A DNA stretch of 64,000 bases from Acetatifactor muris. GTDB lineage: Bacteria > Bacillota > Clostridia > Lachnospirales > Lachnospiraceae. Position 1 is the first letter of the stretch. Every line of letters starts with the position of its first letter. The translations under genes and the position numbers were made by a program. Location: positions 1-64,000 of the forward strand of contig NZ_JANJZD010000013.1 of NCBI RefSeq assembly GCF_024623325.1. Reading direction: 5' to 3'. Shown piece after piece: positions 7,823 to 14,390 of the stretch. Under the pieces are notes generated by a model. The model made no database searches. It was not told the DNA's origin and saw only the letters and a program-made list of their open reading frames with translations.

Positions 7823-7987
7823 TTCCGTAGCAGTCGGCGGTGTGGGAATGTGGGTAACTGGCTGCTCTTTTGGGGCTGTGGGAAACGCTGTTTGCAGGAC
7901 GTGGGAAAGCCGCACTTTGGCTTTTCCATGTGCTGTGAATGGCGTTTTCCATAGTCCCATAGCCTGTTATCCACATTTCCACGGCGC
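7823..7987 (+). ncRNA. Structured hairpin element, copy B (RNA or single-strand DNA fold)
   Basis: A second copy, roughly four-fifths identical to that at 7164-7327. Plus strand 7837-7987 folds the same way. Several pairs change together between copies: the A-T pair in GCATT becomes G-C, two pairs in TAACTCT/AGAGTTA become AAACGCT/GGCGTTT, and AAAGCT/AGCTTTT becomes AAAGCC/GGCTTTT. Such covariation supports a selected fold. The right arm contains a perfect DnaA-box consensus TTATCCACA at 7967-7975 (TTATGCACA in copy A). The 5' flank TTCCGTAGCAGTCGGC is shared. Confidence 0.6.
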
Positions 7988-8022
7988 AAGGGGCGCGTAT
8001 CTCATGCCCGGTTTTTCTGTTC

Positions 8023-8181
8023 TTAACTGCAATCCCTCCTTTCTCCCTGCTGGTGGGTCAGCTCCATGTGCCGGATATAGCTTTCTGTCCCCTTAATAGC
8101 AGCGTCAACCGCCCCGGCTATAAGTAGCTGCCACTTCATAACCTCCCGTATCTCCATTTCTTTACTGATACCTTTCTTCAT
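8023..8181 (-). CDS. Small conserved ICE protein of unknown function (52 aa)
   Basis: MKKGISKEMEIREVMKWQLL..., 52 residues, with one mildly hydrophobic helix (WQLLIAGAVDAAI). The start at 8181 follows GGAGGACGCAGACC. It overlaps the preceding small gene by 20 bases and is the last gene of the DUF6017-DUF5348-pcfB-virD4 run. Not recognised by function; its coupling to virD4 suggests a transfer-related role. Confidence 0.65.
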   Translation of the reverse strand: MKKGISKEMEIREVMKWQLLIAGAVDAAIKGTESYIRHMELTHQQGERRDCS

Positions 8182-8341
8182 GGTCTGCGTCCTCCTGTAA
8201 ATGCGCCCGGTTCTTCTCGTAGAGCCGTTCACAATCCTTAATAAATTTCCGCAGGGCAGCTTCCCGCCGCTGTTCCTCCCGGATTTTTGGGTTGACAAGC
8301 ACCGTAAACCGCCGCCTGTCAGTTCCGGGGTGTTCACTCAT
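8162..8341 (-). CDS. Small conserved ICE protein of unknown function (59 aa)
   Basis: MSEHPGTDRRRFTVLVNPKI..., 59 residues, hydrophilic and mostly helical, rich in E/R. The ATG at 8341 overlaps the virD4 stop by 8 bases and follows GGAGGACACAGACC, so it is translated with virD4. The following small gene starts within its last codons. No function is recognised. Confidence 0.65.
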   Translation of the reverse strand: MSEHPGTDRRRFTVLVNPKIREEQRREAALRKFIKDCERLYEKNRAHLQEDADHEERYQ

Positions 8342-10121
8342 GGTCTGTGTCCTCCTGTAAGCCCTCCCCGTCAATCTCGTAGTAGGCAAATTCTTCCTCC
8401 GGCTTCACAATGGCGGGGCGGCGTTTGATGTGCTTTTCCATGTCAAAGGCGTTTTTCGGGTCTGCGTCGGAAAGGTACTTGTATTTCGGGTGTTTTGTGA
8501 TGTCAAATTTATCCGAAAAGAACGGGCGCACTCCGCGCACCTGTAAAATGCACTTGCCCCCGTCCATAACGGCGATCTCGTCCTGTGTCATAAGCTCTTT
8601 CCCCAGCTTTTGATAGTTCAGCCCGTGGGAAAGCTCCCGTCCCCGCGTTTCAGAGGTGTTAAAGCTGTCTATGGTTTCCTTGCCTAAAAGTTCCGACATT
8701 TCTTTAAGGGTTGTTTTTTCTTTGCCGCCCAAGAAAAGGGTCGTGTCGCAATTCCCCGTGATTGTGTCGGCGTTGTCCTTGTAAATGGCTTTTAGCTGGC
8801 TCTGTGACTGCAAGATGATTGAAGCGGAGATTTCCCGGCTCCGTATGGTTGCTATGAGTTTTTCAAACTTCGGTATCTGCCCGATATTGGCAAATTCATC
8901 AAGCAAGCACCTTACATGGACGGGAAGCCGCCCGCCGTATTCATCATCTGCTTTATCGCAAAGCAAGTTGAATAGCTGTGTGTAGAGAATACTCACGACA
9001 AAGTTAAAGGTGTCGTCGGTGTCGCTGATAATGACAAACAGGGCGGTCTTTCTGTCCCCCAGCGTGTCAAGCTCCATTTCGTCCGTTTCCATTAGCTCCC
9101 GCAGCTCCCGTATGTCAAATGGCGCAAGCCGCGCACCGCAGGAAATGAGGATAGAGCTTCGCGTCTTGCCCGCCGATAGCAGGAATTTCTTGTACTGCCG
9201 GACAGCGAAATGCTCCGGGTCTTTTTCTTCCAGCCGTTCAAACATGAGGTCAACAGGGCTTTGAAATTCCGGGTCGTCCTCGCGGGCTTCGCTGGCGTTT
9301 ATCATTTCAAGCAGCGTCGTGAAGTTCTTTTCTTCCTCCGGGGCTTCATAGTGGATATAGCCGATAAGGGCGCAGTAAAAAAGCCGTTCCGACTTCACCC
9401 AAAAATCCTCCCCGGATTTCTCCCCGTCGCCTTTAGTGTTGGCGATTATGGTATTTACCAGCTTCAAAATGTCTTTCTCGCTCCGCAGATAGGCAAAGGG
9501 ATTGTAGCGCATGGACTTTTTGAAATTGATTGTGTTCAGCACTTTTATCCGATAGCCGCCCCGCTGTAAGAGCTTCCCGCACTCGATTAAGACAGTGCCT
9601 TTCGGGTCTGTGACAACATAGCTGCTGTGCATTTGCATAAGCGACGGTTTGACGAAAAACCTTGTCTTGCCGCTGCCGGAACCGCCGATCACAAGGATAT
9701 TTTTGTTTCTTGCATATTTCGGCTGCTTCGGGCGGCTGTTCATGGTGAGCCGTTCCGTCTGTGTTAAGGGGATATTGTTCTCAAATACCGGGTCTGTGTA
9801 CGGCTTTATATCGTCGGCGGTTCCCCAGCGGGCGGAACCGTACTCAATGCCTTTGCGGTACTTCTTCGCGTTCTTGCCTTTTAGGTAAACGGCAAGCCGG
9901 ATAATCACCGCCCCGGCAACGCCGATCAGCAGGTCGGCGGGGTGGAAGCTGGGCGCGGCACTGGCAAAGGCGGCGGTAAAGCCCTCCCCAAGATGTAATA
10001 TCTTTGCGCTTGCGTCCATGCCGGGGGAAAGCCGGACAGCCGCGCCCACCTTGTCAAACAGGTACACAAAGAGCAGATACGGGAGATTGAGAATAAGCAG
10101 CTTTTTGATTTCCGGCTTCAT
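8334..10121 (-). CDS. VirD4-like conjugal transfer coupling protein (CD1115 family)
   Basis: A 595-residue coupling ATPase that would bring the relaxase-DNA complex to the mating channel at the membrane. N-terminal hydrophobic segments lie near residues 8-30 and 62-80; Walker A GGSGSGKT is at about 146-153, the Walker B-like segment is RCLLDEFANIG, and the conserved LQSQSQLKAIYKD follows. The ATG at 10121 overlaps the pcfB stop by 4 bases. The protein is full length and intact, in contrast to the missing channel genes downstream. Confidence 0.93.
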   Translation of the reverse strand: MKPEIKKLLILNLPYLLFVYLFDKVGAAVRLSPGMDASAKILHLGEGFTAAFASAAPSFHPADLLIGVAGAVIIRLAVYLKGKNAKKYRKGIEYGSARWGTADDIKPYTDPVFENNIPLTQTERLTMNSRPKQPKYARNKNILVIGGSGSGKTRFFVKPSLMQMHSSYVVTDPKGTVLIECGKLLQRGGYRIKVLNTINFKKSMRYNPFAYLRSEKDILKLVNTIIANTKGDGEKSGEDFWVKSERLFYCALIGYIHYEAPEEEKNFTTLLEMINASEAREDDPEFQSPVDLMFERLEEKDPEHFAVRQYKKFLLSAGKTRSSILISCGARLAPFDIRELRELMETDEMELDTLGDRKTALFVIISDTDDTFNFVVSILYTQLFNLLCDKADDEYGGRLPVHVRCLLDEFANIGQIPKFEKLIATIRSREISASIILQSQSQLKAIYKDNADTITGNCDTTLFLGGKEKTTLKEMSELLGKETIDSFNTSETRGRELSHGLNYQKLGKELMTQDEIAVMDGGKCILQVRGVRPFFSDKFDITKHPKYKYLSDADPKNAFDMEKHIKRRPAIVKPEEEFAYYEIDGEGLQEDTDHE

Positions 10122-10600
10122 AGCGATACCTCCCTGTCCTTGTTTTTGGTCTGCTGGCGGCTGGCGTTCAGCTCCTTTGCCTTTTCCCGGAAAGCGGCTA
10201 ATGCCTTTCGGATTGAGGGCTTCTTATCCTGCGTCAGCTTCTTTGCGGAAAACTCCTTGAAAGCGGCGGTCAGCGCGTCCGCGTCCCTGCCCTTAAAGAA
10301 TACAAGGTAGCGGGGCGGGGTTTCCGTCGCGTCCTTTTTCAGCGCAAAGTCGATACCATATTTTTTCGCTGTACTCTCAAAGGCTTTGATGTTGTCCTTT
10401 GTGATCTCAATGTTGGAAACGCCTGTATTCTGCTTCATAAGCTGCTTTAGGGTCTGCTTCCCGTGGGGGATTGCCTGTCTGTCAAGCTCTTTCTTTGCCT
10501 GTGAGAGCAGCTTTTTGATTGCCTTTTGCAGCACTTCGGCGGTCAGCTTCCCGGTCTTGATATACAGGGCAACGGTTTTTTCGTTGATTTCGTCCTGCAT
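10118..10600 (-). CDS. PcfB-family protein
   Basis: A 160-residue protein of the PcfB (DUF3801) family, which travels with the coupling ATPase in conjugative elements of Firmicutes and is thought to assist substrate docking. It begins MQDEINEKTVALYIKTGKLT, contains GKQTLKQLMKQNTGVSNIEI, and ends in a basic tail. AAAGGAGGGACAG precedes the ATG. It is coupled to virD4 by a 4-base overlap. Confidence 0.88.
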   Translation of the reverse strand: MQDEINEKTVALYIKTGKLTAEVLQKAIKKLLSQAKKELDRQAIPHGKQTLKQLMKQNTGVSNIEITKDNIKAFESTAKKYGIDFALKKDATETPPRYLVFFKGRDADALTAAFKEFSAKKLTQDKKPSIRKALAAFREKAKELNASRQQTKNKDREVSL

Positions 10601-10641
10601 GGGGTCTGTCCCTCCTTTCGGGGTAATCTATGGGGCGGCGG

Positions 10642-10869
10642 TCAGATACGCACCCGCAGCCCGTTTAAGTCGTCGGCTCTGATACCCACCAAGTACCATT
10701 CCTGCGCCATGTTCATTTCAATACGGGTCGGCTTCCATTTGCCGCGTGTGAACACGTCGAAACATTCCCCGCAATGCAGCCCGCCGTAATAACTGGCAAG
10801 GTCAAAGCGAATGTCATAGCGGTCTGTGCGCTCGTCAAATACCAATGCTCCCGTCATTTTCTGTGCCAT
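10642..10869 (-). CDS. DUF5348-family small protein
   Basis: A 75-residue protein with the pattern ALVFDERTDRYDIRFDLASYYGGLHCGECFDVF and W/Y-rich core typical of DUF5348, a small beta-rich family found at this position in clostridial ICEs. Function unknown. The ATG at 10869 is preceded by AAAAGGAGGA. It sits between the DUF6017 gene and pcfB, in the same transcription unit. Confidence 0.8.
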   Translation of the reverse strand: MAQKMTGALVFDERTDRYDIRFDLASYYGGLHCGECFDVFTRGKWKPTRIEMNMAQEWYLVGIRADDLNGLRVRI

Positions 10870-10900
10870 AATAAAATCCTCCTTTTGTGGTTGTGGGTGG

Positions 10901-11890
10901 TTACAGGCTTTCGCCCGGTTTGAATGAATAGGGGTCGTGCGGCTCCTGTGGCGCAAGTGCGCCGCTTGCCATGTCGTGAGCCACAAGGGACGTGTAATAA
11001 TTGCCGATTGTGGACGGGGCATTGAAAAGCACCGCCCGTAAATACTGCTTGATGTTGCGGATTTTGGTTGTGTTCTCTTTCATGCAGTCCAGTACAAAGC
11101 GGATATGTTCAGCGTCCAGCTTCATAAACTTTGCTTTCACCAGCTCGGCGGGGTAGTCGTCCCCGGCAATGCGGATTGTCTTTCTCCGGGTGCAGACGGT
11201 TTCCAGCATGAGGTCTACAATCTCATTCAGCCTGTCCCCGTCAAACTTCATATCCTGTATGAGAATGTCATAGTCGATATTGTCCTTGATGATCTCCCGG
11301 TAAATTTCAAAAGCGGTCTGTGCTTCCGCTTCCTTTCGTTTCCGTTCCGGCGGCGCAGCCGCTTCCTGCTCCAAAGGAGAGGGGTTAGGGGAAAGGATAG
11401 GAATGGAATGGGTACTTTGTAAATCCGTATTTATTTTTTCTTTTGTTGGTAAGTCAGTTCTTTGTATATCTTTATTTAATTGCATTGGATTTTCCGTCGT
11501 CGGTTTACCCGGTGTCGGATTTTCCAATATCGGATTGCCCGGTGTTGGATTTTCCAATGTCGGGTTATCCAATCCCGGCGGGGTGTCGTCCGGCGGCTGG
11601 GGCTGTTCATAAATGGTGTATTCAATGGCGGTCATTTTGCCTTTCTCGTCCCGTCCCTGCCGCCGCTTGATATATCCGGCTTTTTCAAGCTCCCATACGG
11701 CGGTACGGATAGCGTCGATACTTTCCCGGTTGATCTGTGACAGCCCCGCAAGGGTGTAGTCCCAATCTTCGGGAAGTGACAGCATTTGCGATAAAAGCCC
11801 TTTTGCCTTTAAGGTCAGCTCCTTGTTGCGTAAATGGTGGTTGCTCATAACGGTATAGCCCTTGTTGCGCTCCACTCGGAAAACTGCCAT
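10901..11890 (-). CDS. DUF6017-type replication/initiator-like protein
   Basis: A 329-residue protein. The N-terminal winged-helix part (residues about 1-95, FRVERNKGYTVMSNHHLRNK, then SLPEDWDYTLAGLSQINRES) resembles DnaD/RepA-type initiators; the C-terminal part (about 185-329) is the DUF6017 region. Between them is a proline-rich linker with decapeptide repeats (NPTLENPTPG, NPILENPTPG). GGAGTGATGAAGCT precedes the ATG at 11890. It is the first gene of the transfer run and may act in replication or its control. Confidence 0.82.
   Translation of the reverse strand: MAVFRVERNKGYTVMSNHHLRNKELTLKAKGLLSQMLSLPEDWDYTLAGLSQINRESIDAIRTAVWELEKAGYIKRRQGRDEKGKMTAIEYTIYEQPQPPDDTPPGLDNPTLENPTPGNPILENPTPGKPTTENPMQLNKDIQRTDLPTKEKINTDLQSTHSIPILSPNPSPLEQEAAAPPERKRKEAEAQTAFEIYREIIKDNIDYDILIQDMKFDGDRLNEIVDLMLETVCTRRKTIRIAGDDYPAELVKAKFMKLDAEHIRFVLDCMKENTTKIRNIKQYLRAVLFNAPSTIGNYYTSLVAHDMASGALAPQEPHDPYSFKPGESL
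11485..11560 (-). repeat. 30-bp tandem repeats in the DUF6017 gene linker
   Basis: Plus-strand units T(C/T)GGATTTTCC recur at 11485, 11515 and 11545, 30 bases apart, coding for decapeptides such as NPTLENPTPG on the minus strand. The core resembles the GGTCGGTTTTCCG repeat in repA, which hints at a common DNA-binding site, although the in-frame period also allows a purely protein-level repeat. Confidence 0.55.
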
Positions 11891-11917
11891 AGCTTCATCA
11901 CTCCTTTGGTTGTGGAT

Positions 11918-11963
11918 TTGTTACGCGATAGAACGCCATTTTGCCGGGGTTAGGTATAAATCC
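11918..11963 (-). promoter_or_regulatory. Conserved leader block upstream of the DUF6017 gene
   Basis: TGTTACGC...CATTTT...GGGG...ATAAAT on the plus strand parallels the block at 1045-1090 upstream of repA. A further TGCGTAACA, the reverse of the same core, occurs on the plus strand near 12,022. The block probably holds the promoter and a regulator site; no firm -35/-10 pair could be assigned. Confidence 0.4.
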
Positions 11964-12034
11964 CTGTCCCCGGCAAAAGTGCGCCCGCAAAGCCGCATAT
12001 AGCAAGGCTCTTTTTGCCCCTACTGCGTAACATG

Positions 12035-12092
12035 AGGGCATAAAAAAAGCGGCGTTCCTGTTCTCCCGTGTTGGGATAGAGAAACGCCGCGT
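12035..12092 (-). terminator. Terminator-like hairpin near the ICE right end
   Basis: On the minus strand GCGGCGTT (reading AACGCCGC at 12,082-12,092 on plus), a long loop, AACGCCGC and then seven T. The eight-pair stem followed by a T run would end transcripts entering the element from the host side. Confidence 0.65.
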
Positions 12093-12191
12093 ATGCGTCG
12101 TATTCAGTTTTCATTTATTCTTTCTCAATGCTGTGTGCTGGTGGCTGGGCTGGCAGGGTTCCGGGCGGCATATCAAGGCTCTTTCCCTCAA

Positions 12192-12268
12192 AAGTAGTAA
12201 ATTGGTAGTAAATTCAGCTTGAAATCCTGCTTGTATGCCCGTAAATCAAGGCTTTTTTGAGATAATCA
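12192..12268. other. ICE right end with tandem integrase arm-site-like repeats
   Basis: GTAGTAAATT occurs twice in tandem at 12194-12203 and 12205-12214. This closely resembles the DR2 arm-type sites bound by the N-terminal domain of Tn916-family integrases. About 30 to 55 bases further on, ICE sequence gives way to the truncated host gene at 12,266. The core attachment site should be between 12,215 and 12,270; its exact position is not determinable without the empty site. Confidence 0.6.
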
Positions 12269-12535
12269 ACCATTTTGAAATAAAATCAGGCAAATTCCAT
12301 ACCACGGAATCTGCCATGTAATTCTATATAACCACATCAAAGGGACTGCAAGCAAATAGTTTACTACCTGAACATGTGCATCCGGAACCTGTGTAATTGT
12401 TCCCGCCAACATTTCAATAATGCACCTGTCATCATTGGTCTCGAAGCCCATTCCCATCTTATAAAATGCCAGCAGCAGCATTACGGCAGCCAGAATCGCA
12501 GCCATTATCATTCTATTCATACGCAGCAGCTTCAT
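12266..12535 (-). pseudogene. Polytopic membrane protein, N-terminal fragment cut by the ICE
   Basis: The 89-codon frame MKLLRMNRMIMAAILAAVML... has a first transmembrane helix, the loop GMGFETNDDRCIIEMLAGTI and the start of a second hydrophobic region (YLLAVPLMWLYRITWQIPWYG), then stops where ICE-end sequence begins. It looks like the beginning of a large glycan-related membrane protein whose remainder should be at the other ICE junction. The start overlaps the DUF6044 gene; an ATG at 12520 (ATGAATAG overlap) is equally likely. Confidence 0.7.
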
Positions 12536-14315
12536 ACAGCCAAATCCCCCAATAACTCGTCTCCGTCTCATAATAGCCCATAAACCTCAGTCCCAGTTCC
12601 TCTGCGTTTAATATCTCTCCACAGGAAAAAAGGTATTCACAGCCCAGTTCCTCCAGCGCCTTCCAATCAAATTCCAGCTGTTCATATACAACATTGTGCG
12701 CCTTGCCCAGCATCCACGCATTTCCGGTTGCCCCGTTGAACAGATAGCATCGACTTCCCCACTCGTCAAAATAAAGTCTGGTCTGTTCACTTTTTTCCAG
12801 TTCCTTTGCAATTGCCTGCCGAAAGCGATGTTTATATTCCAGCGGGTAATTGTTGGAATAACCATCCACTGTATAAAATCCATGCATCAGCGCAGGGGCG
12901 GGGCTCATTCCCAGATGAGCCACCTTATACGTTTCCGGACCGCGGCCAATGGCTTCTTCCAGCTGTTGCATCAATTCTTCGGCATAATAGCTCTCCCAGG
13001 AAATATATCCCGTAATTCCGGAGCCATTGTTCATCTGATTTACATTCATGTAGAAATAAGAATTTTCCTTGATTTCCTGCAGTGTCGGATAAAGCAGAAT
13101 ACACAGAACCAGACTTTTCACCGGCAATGAGCTGATAATCCCATGCAGATTTTCTTTTGCTCCGTTTTCCGGCTCCTGGGAATTCTGCGAAAACTCATCC
13201 CCCCATAGAGAACAACACAGCACAAACTCCAGAATCCAGCCTGCCGGGTACAGCCAGTAAACCCGTTCCAGCTGAAAATACCTCAGAAACCCTGTCTGAT
13301 GATTCTTGAAATCCACAACCGGCTGTGACTTACACATGCCATAAAACAATGCAATCCCTGCCAGAATCACTATACCTGCCGCAGCGGCAATATAGCGCCT
13401 TTTTCTCTCAGGCTCCATCTTCCTCAGTTGCAGTCCCGCCAAAAAAAGCATCAGTAAAATGGGCGGAATCAGATACTTATGCAGTGACTCCGCGTGCTGG
13501 GCACTGTTCAGAAACACATTACAGATTGTCTCCCACACTGGCAGGGCATAATTCACCATTTCTTCTCTGTGGCTGACATAGCTGCCCTGTCCCAGGAACA
13601 ATTCCAGGAATAGATTTCGATTCACTGTCACATAGATACCTGTAAGCCATACAAATCCCAACCAGAGCCATTTATTCCGCTGCCTTCCGACAAGCATCCA
13701 GATCAGCGCCAATCCCCAGAAACCCAATATCACATATCCGATGAGTACCAGATGGGAAGTCAGGCCAAAAAGCAAAAGCAGCAGCCCGCTCACCACTATA
13801 TTCTTCTTCCGATACAGACACAGAAAGCAGTAAAACGCCAGCGGCACTCCGGCAATAGACAGCCCATACACAGGAGGCGTGGGCAGCATACAAAAACACC
13901 CTCCCGCCGCCAGCGAGAGAATACTGCTTCCTGTCATCTCTTTCACACAGAAATACATCCCGAAGAAAGCCGCCGCAAAAACCACACTGTATTGAATCAA
14001 AAATGCGCTGTACATATCCAGGAAATGATACAATGGGACAAACAATACCGCTGCCGGCTGCATGCCGCTGGCATTCACGCCGCCCAAAAGCTCCGGAAAC
14101 ACTTTCACTCCCGTTCCCAGATACTTCCCATTCAGCGCATAAGTCAGCAATGTCTCGTCCAGCTGGTCATGATAAGGAAAGACACACCCCTTTCCCAACT
14201 TTAAAAACGGGAAAAAGTTTACTGCCATCATCACAAACCCTATAATCCAAAGAGGAAATCTGTCTGCCGCCAAAACCATATGATTCATTTTGCGAAATAT
14301 TATTTTCTGCTTCAA
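12513..14315 (-). CDS. DUF6044-family polytopic membrane protein
   Basis: A 600-residue protein with a dozen or so hydrophobic segments and a soluble tail. The motif FPYHDQLDETLLTYALNGKY near residues 46-65, in the first outer loop, is characteristic of DUF6044, a family with a GT-C/YfhO-like layout found in surface-polysaccharide loci; the aspartate-rich loop would be the catalytic or ligand site. The start is TTG with GGAGGG five bases upstream. It overlaps the truncated gene after it and diverges from the SGNH hydrolase gene. Confidence 0.75.
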   Translation of the reverse strand: MKQKIIFRKMNHMVLAADRFPLWIIGFVMMAVNFFPFLKLGKGCVFPYHDQLDETLLTYALNGKYLGTGVKVFPELLGGVNASGMQPAAVLFVPLYHFLDMYSAFLIQYSVVFAAAFFGMYFCVKEMTGSSILSLAAGGCFCMLPTPPVYGLSIAGVPLAFYCFLCLYRKKNIVVSGLLLLLFGLTSHLVLIGYVILGFWGLALIWMLVGRQRNKWLWLGFVWLTGIYVTVNRNLFLELFLGQGSYVSHREEMVNYALPVWETICNVFLNSAQHAESLHKYLIPPILLMLFLAGLQLRKMEPERKRRYIAAAAGIVILAGIALFYGMCKSQPVVDFKNHQTGFLRYFQLERVYWLYPAGWILEFVLCCSLWGDEFSQNSQEPENGAKENLHGIISSLPVKSLVLCILLYPTLQEIKENSYFYMNVNQMNNGSGITGYISWESYYAEELMQQLEEAIGRGPETYKVAHLGMSPAPALMHGFYTVDGYSNNYPLEYKHRFRQAIAKELEKSEQTRLYFDEWGSRCYLFNGATGNAWMLGKAHNVVYEQLEFDWKALEELGCEYLFSCGEILNAEELGLRFMGYYETETSYWGIWLYEAAAYE

Positions 14316-14390
14316 TTTCCCTCCACTCTTTTCATCTCATTTTGAATATGTTAAAATAAAGGTCATTATAAAATCTAAGGAGAATGATTC

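Larger units (their letters stand above)
1..12265. mobile_element. Tn916/Tn1549-type integrative conjugative element, right part, probably a deletion derivative
   Basis: The gene content (DnaC-like ATPase, RepA-type initiator, VLP protein, relaxase, MobC, HTH and sigma regulators, Maff2, VirD4, PcfB, DUF5348, DUF6017) is the standard backbone of this clostridial ICE family. The left end and the integrase lie outside the window. The right end is placed near 12,240-12,268, where arm-site-like direct repeats stop and a truncated host gene begins; the exact base is inferred. The genes for the mating channel (TrbL/VirB6-like, PrgI, VirB4, cell-wall hydrolase) that usually follow Maff2 are missing between 7,410 and 4,829. 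Confidence 0.85.

Noticed and set aside
12200-12290. Short frame across the ICE junction reading MVDYLKKALIYGHTSRISS
   Set aside because: Only 19 codons, no ribosome site; its SKKALIY part arises from the 19-bp repeat and is not evidence for a gene.
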